From Streptomyces meridianus (GTDB lineage: Bacteria > Actinomycetota > Actinomycetes > Streptomycetales > Streptomycetaceae), in NCBI RefSeq assembly GCF_023703325.1, contig NZ_JAMQGM010000061.1, positions 1 through 41,881 on the forward strand: a stretch of 41,881 nucleotides of DNA, written 5' to 3'. Position 1 is the first letter of the stretch. Each line of letters begins with the position of its first letter. Made by a program: the position numbers and the translations under genes. Below, in pieces: positions 23,666-31,937 of this stretch. Below the pieces are notes generated by a model, which was not told the DNA's origin, made no database searches, and saw only the letters and a list, made by a program, of their open reading frames with translations.

Positions 23666-24907
23666 TCAGATCTCCGCGCGTACCGTGCCGAGGACGGCCA
23701 GAAAACCGTCGAGCGCCTCGGCGACGTCGCTCGCATCCCAGTCCAGCCCGGCGGCTCCGACGGTCAGCTCCGTCATCGAAAGGCCGGGCGGCAGCCCCGG
23801 CTCGGTGAACACGCGGAACAGTGCGGTCCGCGTCTGCTCGGCCTGTCGGACGGCCGCCTCGTTCAGGTCGTCGGCCGGATACGGCAGCCACACCTGGAAC
23901 TGGTGGGTGTGCGGCTCCTCCGGGTGCACCCGGAACCAGGGCACGCCGGAGGCCGCCAGCGCCTCGCGCAGCGCCCGCGCAACCGTGGAGGCATGCGCCA
24001 CGTACGCGGGCAGCCGGGGCAGTTCGCGGTCCAGCCCGATCAGTGCCGCGAGCGCCGCCGGCCATTGCTGGAAGAGCAGGCCGCCGTACCTGTGGCGCCA
24101 CGCCTTCGCCTCGGCGACGAAACTCTCCGGCCCGGCCAGCGCGGCCCCCGACACTCCGCCGAGCGACTTGTAGAAGGAGACGTAGACGCTGTCGGCGAGC
24201 CCGGCGATCTCCCGCAGCTCGCGTCCGTAGTGCGGAGTGCACTCCCAGAGCCGGGCGCCGTCGACGTGCACCACCATGTCGCTCTCCCGGGCGGCCGCCA
24301 CGACGTCCGTCAGCTCCTCCCAGGACGGGAGGACGAACCCGGCCTCCCGCAGCGGGAGTTCGAGCATCAGCGTGCCGGCCGGTTCGTCCAGGGCGCGTAC
24401 CTCCTCGGCGGTCGGCAGCCGTGGCGCGGTGGTCGGCCGGACGGTCCGCAACCCGCTCACGACCGACAGCGCGTCGCGTTCCCAGACCACCGGGTGCCCG
24501 AGCGGATGCAGCGCCACCGCCGGGTTGCCCGTCCGGCCCGCCCAGCAGCGCAGGGCCACCTGCTGGGCCATGGTGCCGGTGGGGAAGAACGCCGCCGCCT
24601 CCGTGCCCAGCAGGGAGCCGACCCGCTGTTCCAGCTCCTCGACGACGCCGTCGCCGTACAGGTCCACCGGGGTGTCGAGGTCGTGGGCGTCCGGTGCGAG
24701 TTCCGAGAGCCGGCGCAGCTGCTCACCGAGCGTGGCCGCGGACGCCGGGCGGTCCAGTACCCGGTCGCAGCCGCGCCATGCGGCCGATCGGCGCGAGCGC
24801 TGCTGCCCGGGGCCGGTGCCCTCGCCGCCCGTCCCGCTCGCCATGCTGCCGGCGCCGGGTTCGTCGAGGGCGCCGGGGCTGCCGTCGTCCGCGCTGTGGT
24901 CCGTCAT
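23666..24907 (-). CDS. Threonine aldolase-family PLP-dependent enzyme
   Basis: This 413-aa fold-type I PLP enzyme of the beta-eliminating lyase/threonine aldolase family would cleave L-threonine or another beta-hydroxy amino acid to glycine and an aldehyde. The first ~45 residues are disordered. PLP-fold features follow: the EEAAAFFPTGTMAQQVALR-like cofactor segment, HVDGARLWE (cofactor Asp and Arg) and the Schiff-base lysine Lys247 in SFYKSLGGVSGAAL. The ATG at 24907 has no clear Shine-Dalgarno sequence. It converges with the two-component operon and is divergent from the panC operon. Sequence changes around the active site make the exact substrate uncertain. Confidence 0.85.
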   Translation of the reverse strand: MTDHSADDGSPGALDEPGAGSMASGTGGEGTGPGQQRSRRSAAWRGCDRVLDRPASAATLGEQLRRLSELAPDAHDLDTPVDLYGDGVVEELEQRVGSLLGTEAAAFFPTGTMAQQVALRCWAGRTGNPAVALHPLGHPVVWERDALSVVSGLRTVRPTTAPRLPTAEEVRALDEPAGTLMLELPLREAGFVLPSWEELTDVVAAARESDMVVHVDGARLWECTPHYGRELREIAGLADSVYVSFYKSLGGVSGAALAGPESFVAEAKAWRHRYGGLLFQQWPAALAALIGLDRELPRLPAYVAHASTVARALREALAASGVPWFRVHPEEPHTHQFQVWLPYPADDLNEAAVRQAEQTRTALFRVFTEPGLPPGLSMTELTVGAAGLDWDASDVAEALDGFLAVLGTVRAEI

Positions 24908-25184
24908 GCGGCGATGATGACTCAGACCGCCCCGCGGGAGTACCGCTTTTACCGCCGGTCCCGGTGCAGGCGCTTCGGCGAGGCGGCCCTGCGGGCAGGC
25001 GGATCCCCGCAGCCCACCGAGAGCCGTCCGGCCACGGTCCGTCGGCCCCGGCCCGGGGCCCAACCGCCCCGGGTAGCATGGCCGGGACACGTCCGGTACC
25101 CGCTCACGGCCGGTCCCCTGGCTGCGGCACGGGGATCCCCCGGCACGGGGCAGCCCCAGGACTGGAACGGAAGGCCGTCGCCGC
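24908..25184. promoter_or_regulatory. Divergent region upstream of the DUF2520-panC operon
   Basis: This 277-bp non-coding spacer contains TAGCAT at 25074-25079, a likely -10 box for the plus-strand cofactor operon, giving a leader of about 100 nt. The GGAAGG near 25168 can serve as Shine-Dalgarno sequence for the first gene. No riboswitch consensus was recognised in the leader. Confidence 0.4.
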
Positions 25185-26096
25185 GTGAACGCACCACAAC
25201 TCCCGGACCCGAAGGACCGCCCCGCCCGGCTGACCGTCGGGGTCGTCGGCGCGGGCCGCGTGGGCCCCGTGCTCGCCGCCGCCCTGCAGCTCGCCGGACA
25301 CCGCCCGGTCGCGGTCTCGGGCGTCTCCGACGCCTCGCGGCGGCGGGCCGCGGCCCTGCTGCCCGACGTCCCGGTCGTCACCCCCACCGAAGTCCTCGAG
25401 CGCGCCGAGCTGGTGCTGCTGACGGTCCCCGACGACGCGCTGCCCGAGCTGGTCGCGGGCCTCGCCGAGACCGGCGCGGTACGTCCCGGACGCCTGCTGG
25501 TGCACACCTCCGGGCGCTACGGAACCGGCATTCTGGACCCCGCGCGGCGAGCCGGCGCCCTGCCGCTCGCCCTGCACCCGGCCATGACCTTCACCGGTAC
25601 CGCGGTGGACGTCCAGCGGCTCGCCGGCTGCTCGTTCGGGGTCACCGCGCCCGAGGAACTGCGCACCGCCGCCGAGGCCCTCGTCATCGAAATGGGTGGC
25701 GAGCCCGAGTGGATCGAGGAGTCGGCCCGGCCGCTCTACCACGCGGCTCTCGCCCTCGGTGCGAACCATCTCGTGACCCTGGTCGCCCAGTCCATGGAGC
25801 TGTTGCGCACCGCAGGCGTCACCGCCCCCGACCGGATGCTCGGGCCTCTCCTCGGTGCGGCCCTCGACAACGCCCTGCGTTCCGGAGACGCCGCCCTCAC
25901 CGGACCCGTCGCCCGCGGTGATGCGGGTACGGTCGCGGCCCACGTCGCCGAGCTGCGCAAGCATTCCCCGCAGACCGTGGCCGGCTACCTGGCCATGGCC
26001 CGCTCGACCGCGGACCGCGCGCTTGCGCACGGCCTGCTCAAGCCGGAACTGGCGGAGGAACTGCTCGGTGTCCTCGCCGACGGAGGACGCCAGTGA
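25185..26096 (+). CDS. Rossmann-fold DUF2520 protein, candidate pantothenate-pathway dehydrogenase
   Basis: This 303-aa protein has an N-terminal NAD(P)-binding Rossmann fold with GVVGAGRVG at residues 19-27. The strands VSGVSDAS, LVLLTVPDDALPELV and LVHTSGRYGTG follow, then HPAMTF. From about residue 165 the all-helical DUF2520 domain follows (PLYHAALALGANHLVTLVAQ). The overall architecture is that of the 6-phosphogluconate dehydrogenase/ketopantoate reductase superfamily. The GTG at 25185 follows GGAAGG. Its stop overlaps the panC GTG by 4 nt, so it is coupled to pantothenate synthesis. A ketopantoate reductase role is attractive but unproven. Confidence 0.85.
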   Translation: MNAPQLPDPKDRPARLTVGVVGAGRVGPVLAAALQLAGHRPVAVSGVSDASRRRAAALLPDVPVVTPTEVLERAELVLLTVPDDALPELVAGLAETGAVRPGRLLVHTSGRYGTGILDPARRAGALPLALHPAMTFTGTAVDVQRLAGCSFGVTAPEELRTAAEALVIEMGGEPEWIEESARPLYHAALALGANHLVTLVAQSMELLRTAGVTAPDRMLGPLLGAALDNALRSGDAALTGPVARGDAGTVAAHVAELRKHSPQTVAGYLAMARSTADRALAHGLLKPELAEELLGVLADGGRQ

Positions 26097-26962
26097 TCAC
26101 CCAGCTCCCGCGCACCGCGGACGAACTGCTCGCCCTGCCCCGCGGGGAGGGCGAGCGCGCCGTCGTCATGACCATGGGCGCCCTGCACGAGGGCCACGCC
26201 GCGTTGATCCGTACCGCCCGTGACCGGGTGGGCCCGGACGGCCAGGTCGTCGTCACGGTCTTCGTCAACCCCTTGCAGTTCGGCGCGGGCGAGGATCTCG
26301 ACCGTTACCCGCGCACCCTCGACGCCGACCTCGTCGTTGCCGAGAAGGCCGGTGCGGACGCCGTGTTCGCGCCGAGCACCGACGAGGTCTACCCCGGGGG
26401 CGAGCCGCAGGTGCGGATCACCGCGGGCCCCATGGGCGGACGCCTCGAAGGCGCCTCCCGCCCCGGCCACTTCGACGGCGTGCTGACGGTCGTCGCCAAG
26501 CTGCTCCACCTGACCCGGCCGGACGTCGCGGTCTTCGGGCAGAAGGACGCGCAGCAACTGGCGGTCATCACCCGCATGGTGCGGGACCTGAACTTCCCCG
26601 TCGAGATCGTGGGTGTGGGGACGGTTCGCGAGGGCGACAACGTGGCCCTGTCCAGCCGCAACCGCTATCTCTCCGGGGTCGAGCGGGTTTCGGCGGGCGA
26701 GCTTTCGCGGGCCCTGTTCACGGGTCGGCAGGCCGCCTCCCGGGGGCCGCAGGCCGTCGTACGGGCTGCCCGTGCGGTCCTCGATCACGCGGCGGCCATG
26801 GAGCCCCCGGTCGTGCTCGACTACCTCGCGCTCGTCGACGCCGCCGACTTCACCGACGTCCCCGACGGCTTCACCGGTGAGGCCGTCCTCGCCGTCGCCG
26901 CGAAGGTCGGCAGCACGCGCCTGATCGACAACGTCCGCATCCGGTTCGGAGCCGCCCGGTGA
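26093..26962 (+). CDS. panC: Pantothenate synthetase
   Basis: This enzyme condenses pantoate and beta-alanine with ATP to make pantothenate. The 289-aa protein has the HIGH-like signature MTMGALHEGHAALIR (residues about 26-40). It also has VVTVFVNPLQFGAGEDLDRYPR, the pantoate-binding FGQKDAQQLAVI and the KMSKS-like SSRNRYLSG. It is full length. GTG starts overlap neighbouring stops by 4 nt at both ends (26093, 26959), making this a tightly coupled operon. panB and panD are not in this window. Confidence 0.96.
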   Translation: MITQLPRTADELLALPRGEGERAVVMTMGALHEGHAALIRTARDRVGPDGQVVVTVFVNPLQFGAGEDLDRYPRTLDADLVVAEKAGADAVFAPSTDEVYPGGEPQVRITAGPMGGRLEGASRPGHFDGVLTVVAKLLHLTRPDVAVFGQKDAQQLAVITRMVRDLNFPVEIVGVGTVREGDNVALSSRNRYLSGVERVSAGELSRALFTGRQAASRGPQAVVRAARAVLDHAAAMEPPVVLDYLALVDAADFTDVPDGFTGEAVLAVAAKVGSTRLIDNVRIRFGAAR

Positions 26963-28803
26963 CCGCCGGCGCGGGGGGTGCGCCCGCCATACCCGTCCCG
27001 GCACCGCGCCCGACCCTGCGCGCCCCCGCACCGGGCTGGGCCATCGAGGCGGACGTGGTCGTCGTCGGCTCGGGCGTCGCCGGACTGACGGCCGCCCTTC
27101 GCTGTGCGGCCGCCGGACACCGCACCGTCGTCGTCACCAAGGCCCGGCTCGACGCCGGTTCCACCCGCTGGGCGCAGGGCGGCATCGCCGCAGCGCTCGG
27201 CGAGGGCGACACCCCCGAGCAGCACCGAAAGGACACCCTCGTCGCCGGCGCCGGCCTGTGCGACGACGAGGCCGTGGGATTCCTCGTCACCGAGGGCCCG
27301 GACGCCGTGCGCCGCCTCATCGGCACCGGCGCGCGCTTCGACACCGACAGTGCGACGGGCGAGATCCTGCTGACCCGCGAGGGCGGCCACCATCGCCGCC
27401 GTATCGCGCACGCGGGCGGCGACGCCACGGGCGCCGAGATCTCGCGGGCGCTCGTCGAAGCCGTCCACGAGGCCGGGACGGGCCACACCTCCGGCAGTGC
27501 TCCCGGGCGCCCGGCGGCCTCCGGCGCAGCGGGCCGGGGGACGATCGAGACCATCGAGAACGCCCTCGTCCTCGACCTGCTCACCGACGCCGAAGGCCGC
27601 ACCGCCGGAGTGACGCTGCACGTGATGGGGGAGGGCGCGCGCGACGGTGTGGGAGCCGTCCACGCACCGGCCGTGGTGCTCGCCACCGGCGGCATGGGCC
27701 AGGTGTTCTCCGCCACCACCAACCCCGAGGTCTCCACCGGCGACGGCGTCGCGCTCGCGCTGCGGGCCGGGGCCGAGGTGAGCGACCTGGAATTCGTCCA
27801 GTTCCACCCCACCGTCCTCTACCTGGGGCGGGACGCCGAGGGCCAGCAACCGCTGGTGTCGGAGGCGGTCCGTGGCGAGGGCGCGCATCTCGTGGACGCC
27901 GGCGGGGTGCGCTTCATGGTGGGACAGCACGAACTGGCGGAACTGGCCCCGCGCGACATCGTCGCCAAGGGCATCATGCGCCGCATGCGGGAGCAGGGCG
28001 CCGACCACATGTACCTCGACGGCCGGCACTTCGGCGCAGAGATGTGGGCGCTCCGCTTCCCCACCATCCTCGCCGCCTGTCGCGCGCACGGCATCGACCC
28101 GGTCACCGAGCCGATCCCCGTCGCACCCGCGGCCCATTACGCCAGCGGCGGGGTGCGCACGGACCTGTACGGGCGCACCGGCGTCCCCGGCCTCTACGCC
28201 TGTGGCGAGGTGGCCTGCACCGGAGTCCACGGCGCCAACCGTCTCGCGTCCAACTCCCTGCTGGAGGGGCTGGTCTTCGCCGAGCGGATCGCCGAGGACA
28301 TCACCACCGGCGCCACCCCGGCGGCCCGCCCGGTGCCGCCCGCCCACCGGCCCTCCGGCGAGCCGCTCCAGCCGCACGCCGCACGGTCGGCGATCCAGCG
28401 CATCATGACCGGCGGCGCCGGAGTGCTGCGCTCCGCCGGGAGCCTCGGCGAGGCCGCAGCGGCCCTGGAGGCCCTGGAGAGCGCTGCCGCCCGGGAACTC
28501 CGGGAGAACGGCTGCACCGCCGAGCCGTGTGTCGAGACCTGGGAGGCGACCAACCTCCTGCTCGTCTCCCGCTTCCTGGTCGCGGCGGCCCTCGAACGCG
28601 AGGAGACCCGGGGCTGCCACTGGCGCGAGGACCGGCCGGACCGGGACGACCGCTGGCGCCGGCATCTGATCGGCCGCCTCTCCGGCGACCGCGAACTCCT
28701 GCTCCGCACCACGGCCACGGCCGCGCTGCAGGACCCGGCGGACGAGGCCGGCACGGTCGCGTCCGTCACCACCCGTACCGCTGCTCCCGAGGAGAGCTCG
28801 TGA
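26959..28803 (+). CDS. nadB: L-aspartate oxidase
   Basis: This FAD enzyme oxidises L-aspartate to iminoaspartate, the first step of de novo NAD synthesis. The 614-aa protein has an N-terminal tail of about 30 residues, then the FAD dinucleotide motif VVVVGSGVAGLTAAL. TRWAQGGIAAA, HATGGMGQVFSATTNP-like and EFVQFHPTVLY follow. The succinate-dehydrogenase-like APAAHYASGGVRTD and GLYACGEVACTGVHGANRLASNSLLEGL motifs come next. It is longer than E. coli NadB (about 540 aa), partly through a low-complexity insert around residues 175-195. A GTGA overlap links it to panC, and another links it to nadC. Confidence 0.95.
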   Translation: MTAGAGGAPAIPVPAPRPTLRAPAPGWAIEADVVVVGSGVAGLTAALRCAAAGHRTVVVTKARLDAGSTRWAQGGIAAALGEGDTPEQHRKDTLVAGAGLCDDEAVGFLVTEGPDAVRRLIGTGARFDTDSATGEILLTREGGHHRRRIAHAGGDATGAEISRALVEAVHEAGTGHTSGSAPGRPAASGAAGRGTIETIENALVLDLLTDAEGRTAGVTLHVMGEGARDGVGAVHAPAVVLATGGMGQVFSATTNPEVSTGDGVALALRAGAEVSDLEFVQFHPTVLYLGRDAEGQQPLVSEAVRGEGAHLVDAGGVRFMVGQHELAELAPRDIVAKGIMRRMREQGADHMYLDGRHFGAEMWALRFPTILAACRAHGIDPVTEPIPVAPAAHYASGGVRTDLYGRTGVPGLYACGEVACTGVHGANRLASNSLLEGLVFAERIAEDITTGATPAARPVPPAHRPSGEPLQPHAARSAIQRIMTGGAGVLRSAGSLGEAAAALEALESAAARELRENGCTAEPCVETWEATNLLLVSRFLVAAALEREETRGCHWREDRPDRDDRWRRHLIGRLSGDRELLLRTTATAALQDPADEAGTVASVTTRTAAPEESS

Positions 28804-29849
28804 CCACCTCTGACCGTCCCGTGCCCGTGGACCTCCCGCTGCTCCGGATCGGCGGCCCGGCCGCCGGGCCCGCTGACGGCGGCTGCGGCGACGCCTGCGG
28901 CTGCGGCGACGCGGGTGCCGGCGACGCCTACGACATCGACCCCATGGAGTGCGGCCTCGATCCGGATCTCGCCGCGCTGCTCGCCGACGCCGGTCTCGAC
29001 CCGGTGCAGGTCGAGGACATCGCCCACCTGGCAATCGAGGAGGACCTGGACAACGGAACGGACGTGACGACCGTCGCGACCGTCCCCGAGGAAGCGTTCG
29101 CCACCGGCGACTTCACCGCCCGCGAGTCCGGCACGGTCGCGGGCCTGCGCATCGCCGAGGCGGTCCTCTCGGTCGTGTGCACCGACGAGTTCGAGGTCGA
29201 GCGCCACGTCGAGGACGGCGACCGGGTCGAGCCCGGTCAGAAGCTCCTGACCGTCCGCACCCGCACCCGCGACCTGCTCACCGGGGAGCGCAGCGCCCTC
29301 AACCTGCTGTGCCGGCTGTCCGGCATCGCCACCGCGACCCGAGCCTGGGCCGACGCCCTCGAGGGCACCGGCACCGACGTCCGCGACACCCGCAAGACCA
29401 CGGTCGGTCTGCGCGCCCTGGAGAAGTACGCGGTCCGCTGCGGCGGCGGCGTCAACCACCGCATGTCGCTCTCCGACGCAGCGCTGATCAAGGACAACCA
29501 CGTGGTGGCCGCCGGCGGTGTGGCAGCCGCGTTCAAGGCCGTCCGCGAGGAGTTCCCCGGCGTGCCGATCGAGGTGGAGGTGGACCGGCTGGACCAGATC
29601 CCGCCGGTGCTCGCCGAGGGCGCCGACCTCGTCCTGCTGGACAACTTCACGCCCGAGCAGACCCGCGAGGCGGTCGCCCTGGTCCAGGGACGGGCCGAGC
29701 TCGAGTCCTCCGGCCGGCTGACCCTGGACGTGGCCCGCGCGTACGCCGAGGCCGGGGTCCGCTACCTGGCGGTCGGTGCGCTCACCCACTCCTCGCCGAT
29801 CCTGGACATCGGGCTGGACCTGCGCGCGGGCGAGGAGGGGGCCGGCTGA
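28800..29849 (+). CDS. nadC: Quinolinate phosphoribosyltransferase (carboxylating)
   Basis: This enzyme converts quinolinate and PRPP to nicotinate mononucleotide, CO2 and pyrophosphate. The 349-aa protein shows EEDLDNGTDVTT, GERSALNLLCRLSGIATATR, the PRPP-binding DTRKTTVGLRALEKYAVRCGGG-type region, RMSLSDAALIKDNH, EVEVDRLDQ and the C-terminal VGALTHSSPILDIGLDL. The GTG at 28800 overlaps the nadB stop by 4 nt and has GAGGAGAG upstream. The first ~55 residues are an extra, glycine- and cysteine-rich segment (C29, C33, C35, C51) not needed for the catalytic fold. Its stop overlaps the coaX start (TGATG). nadA is not in the window. Confidence 0.95.
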   Translation: MTTSDRPVPVDLPLLRIGGPAAGPADGGCGDACGCGDAGAGDAYDIDPMECGLDPDLAALLADAGLDPVQVEDIAHLAIEEDLDNGTDVTTVATVPEEAFATGDFTARESGTVAGLRIAEAVLSVVCTDEFEVERHVEDGDRVEPGQKLLTVRTRTRDLLTGERSALNLLCRLSGIATATRAWADALEGTGTDVRDTRKTTVGLRALEKYAVRCGGGVNHRMSLSDAALIKDNHVVAAGGVAAAFKAVREEFPGVPIEVEVDRLDQIPPVLAEGADLVLLDNFTPEQTREAVALVQGRAELESSGRLTLDVARAYAEAGVRYLAVGALTHSSPILDIGLDLRAGEEGAG

Positions 29850-30646
29850 TGCTGCTCACCATCGACGTCGGCAACACCCATACCGTCCTCGGCCTGTTCG
29901 ACGGCGAGGACATCGTCGAGCACTGGAGGATCTCCACCGAGGCCCGCCGCACCGCCGACGAACTCGCCGTGCTGCTCAACGGTCTGATGGGGATGCATCC
30001 GCTGCTCGGCGACGAACTGGGCGACGGCATCGAGGGCATCGCGATCTGCTCGACGGTGCCGTCCGTCCTGCACGAGCTGCGTGAGGTCACCCGTCGCTAC
30101 TACGGCGACGTCCCGGCCGTGCTGGTCGAGCCCGGGGTGAAGACGGGGGTGCCGATCCTGATGGACAACCCCAAGGAGGTCGGCGCCGACCGGATCATCA
30201 ATGCGCTGGCGGCCGTCGAGCTGTACGGCGGCCCGTGCGTCGTCGTCGACTTCGGTACGGCCACGACGTTCGACGCGGTGAGCGCGCGGGGCGAGTACGT
30301 GGGTGGCGTCATTGCGCCCGGCATCGAGATCTCGGTCGACGCCCTGGGCATGCGGGGCGCGCAGCTCCGCAAGATCGAGATCGCTCGGCCGCGCAGCGTG
30401 ATCGGCAAGAACACCGTCGAAGCCATGCAGTCCGGCATTCTCTACGGATTCGCCGGCCAGGTCGACGGCGTGGTCAACCGGATGGCGGCGGAACTCGCCG
30501 ACGACCCGGACGACGTCACCGTCATCGCCACCGGCGGCCTTGCGCCGATGGTGCTGGGGGAGTCGGCGGTCGTGGACGAGCACGAGCCGTGGCTGACGCT
30601 GATCGGCCTGCGGCTGGTCTACGAGCGGAATGTCGACCGCGGCTGA
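29849..30646 (+). CDS. coaX: Type III pantothenate kinase
   Basis: This enzyme phosphorylates pantothenate, the first step of CoA synthesis. The 265-aa ASKHA-fold protein shows the phosphate motif TIDVGNTHTVLGLFDG at the N-terminus, ICSTVPSV, the second phosphate motif VDFGTATTFDAV and the family GGVIAPGIEISVDAL segment. The middle DNPKEVGADRIINALAA carries the catalytic-region Asp. Its ATG overlaps the nadC stop (29847-29851), so it is translationally coupled. It closes the DUF2520-panC-nadB-nadC-coaX operon, linking vitamin B5, CoA and NAD supply. Confidence 0.96.
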   Translation: MLLTIDVGNTHTVLGLFDGEDIVEHWRISTEARRTADELAVLLNGLMGMHPLLGDELGDGIEGIAICSTVPSVLHELREVTRRYYGDVPAVLVEPGVKTGVPILMDNPKEVGADRIINALAAVELYGGPCVVVDFGTATTFDAVSARGEYVGGVIAPGIEISVDALGMRGAQLRKIEIARPRSVIGKNTVEAMQSGILYGFAGQVDGVVNRMAAELADDPDDVTVIATGGLAPMVLGESAVVDEHEPWLTLIGLRLVYERNVDRG

Positions 30647-30752
30647 GGCAGGCACGGGGCCGGGGCATTTCGGTGCGGCGATATCCGCGGCACGGTGGTG
30701 TGCCGAATCGTCCGCGGTGCCGCGTCACGGCACGCCCGATGAACGATATGAG

Positions 30753-30780
30753 TTGATTTTGTCTGTTTAGCACTTAAAGT
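30753..30780 (+). promoter_or_regulatory. Promoter TTGATT-16-TAAAGT, leaderless start
   Basis: A -35 TTGATT (30753-30758), a 16-bp spacer and a -10 TAAAGT (30775-30780) lie in an unusually AT-rich patch. The ATG at 30787 is 6 nt after the -10, so the transcript should be leaderless. This is one of the best SigA-like (HrdB) promoters in the window. Confidence 0.65.
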
Positions 30781-30786
30781 CAGTCC

Positions 30787-31554
30787 ATGCCCACGCCATA
30801 CGGTTCCCGCGGCGCCATGGCGTTCAGCGCCGACGAGCTGCGCATTCTGCGCCGTGCCCTCGCTCTCGCCCTGCGGCCGCACCCGGCCGCACCGCCCTCC
30901 GTCCCGGCGCCGGCGGGTCCCGGCTCCGGCCGTACCGGCCGGGCCCAGGAGGTCCAGGAACTCCTGGCTCTCACGGAATCCCTGGACGAGGCGGTCCGGG
31001 AGGCCGGCCGGCTGCGCGCATTCCTCCTCGCGGACCTTGCCCGCTATCGCGCGGCTCTTCCGGGCGCCGCCACGGGGTATCTGGACCGGCTCGAGGAGGC
31101 CCTTGCCGAGGGCTGCATCCCAGGTCCGGAGGACCTAGCGGCTCTGCGCGCGCTGTCCGCCGCTCCGGTGGGGTCGCGGGAAGCGGAATGCCGCGCAGTC
31201 CTCCTGCGCCGCTGTGAGGAACTCGCCGAGAAGTGTGTGCGCGAGCGGCTCGCGCAGCGGGCGCGGGAGTGCGACTCCGAGCCGGAGGCGACGCTCGCGC
31301 GGCTCCTGCCGTCGCCCTCACCCGAGGGGTGCGCCGCCCGGCTCACCGCGCTGCCGGGCGGACGCGCGGCAGAGGAGAAGCCGGCGGAGCCGTCACGGCA
31401 GCCGCGGGAGAAGCCCGGCCCGAAGCCGGCTCCGGGCGGCTCGCCGGGGCATGGTCCCGGCCGACCGGTGCCCACCCCGGCGGAGGTCTTCCCGCCGAGG
31501 CGTCGCAGCGTCCCCGACCGTCCCGCGGGGCCCGAGGAGCGGGCCGTCGGTTAG
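30787..31554 (+). CDS. Hypothetical helical protein with disordered Pro-rich tail
   Basis: I do not recognise a family for this 255-aa protein. Residues about 10-30 (MAFSADELRILRRALALALRP) and 50-165 are predicted helical, rich in Ala, Leu, Glu and Arg, with several cysteines. From about residue 185 it is Pro/Gly/Arg-rich and disordered. No signal peptide or membrane segment is seen. The reading frame has normal Streptomyces third-position GC bias and a strong leaderless promoter, so it is very likely expressed. It converges with the small membrane protein gene. Function unknown. Confidence 0.75.
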   Translation: MPTPYGSRGAMAFSADELRILRRALALALRPHPAAPPSVPAPAGPGSGRTGRAQEVQELLALTESLDEAVREAGRLRAFLLADLARYRAALPGAATGYLDRLEEALAEGCIPGPEDLAALRALSAAPVGSREAECRAVLLRRCEELAEKCVRERLAQRARECDSEPEATLARLLPSPSPEGCAARLTALPGGRAAEEKPAEPSRQPREKPGPKPAPGGSPGHGPGRPVPTPAEVFPPRRRSVPDRPAGPEERAVG

Positions 31555-31588
31555 CCGTCGGCCGGGGAGGCGGGGATGTGCGTGCGGG

Positions 31589-31768
31589 TCAGCCCCGGGA
31601 CGTGCCGGGAGCGGTCGGTGCGCCCTCGGTGCGGGCCGCGGCAGCGTCCACCGCGGCGTCCTCCTTGGATTTGTTCGCACCGCCCTGGCTCTTCACGATC
31701 GTCACGATCAGCGCGGTGAAGGCGACGGCCATGACCGCGGAGGGCAGCAGCGCGGAGAGGTATTCCAT
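31589..31768 (-). CDS. Small single-pass membrane protein
   Basis: This 59-aa protein starts at the ATG at 31768. It has one TM helix (residues about 5-25, SALLPSAVMAVAFTALIVTIV), followed by a Lys/Ala/Glu-rich cytoplasmic tail. A TACCCT -10 box ends 6 nt before the ATG and a GAGGG lies just before it. In-frame codons farther upstream (to 31834) are not needed. It is divergent from the BlaI-type regulator. Function unknown. Confidence 0.7.
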   Translation of the reverse strand: MEYLSALLPSAVMAVAFTALIVTIVKSQGGANKSKEDAAVDAAAARTEGAPTAPGTSRG

Positions 31769-31774
31769 GCCCTC

Positions 31775-31780
31775 AGGGTA
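31775..31780 (-). promoter_or_regulatory. -10 box TACCCT for the small membrane protein
   Basis: On the minus strand TACCCT ends 6 nt before the ATG at 31768, which is the leaderless geometry. Confidence 0.45.
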
Positions 31781-31923
31781 GCCAGCGCCCCGGCCGGACC
31801 CGGGCTCCGGGTGCCCGTACGGGCCCGCTCGCACCGGCCGGCTGCCCCGGGGGGGCGACGCCCGGGCATCGGGCTTTCCGGCCCCTCAATTCGCCGAATC
31901 CAACAGCATTGCTGACATCTGGG

Positions 31924-31931
31924 ACTAGTAT
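31924..31931 (+). promoter_or_regulatory. -10 box with ACTAGT palindrome, blaI-like gene
   Basis: TAGTAT (31926-31931) ends 6 nt before the GTG at 31938, so the start is leaderless. The overlapping palindrome ACTAGT (31924-31929) could be the core of an autoregulatory operator for the BlaI-type repressor. Confidence 0.45.
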
Positions 31932-31937
31932 TTCTGC

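Noticed and set aside
27258..29849. 863-aa open frame containing nadC
   Set aside because: The first 514 codons are an Arg/Gly/Pro-rich shadow of nadB. nadC starts at the coupled GTG at 28800.
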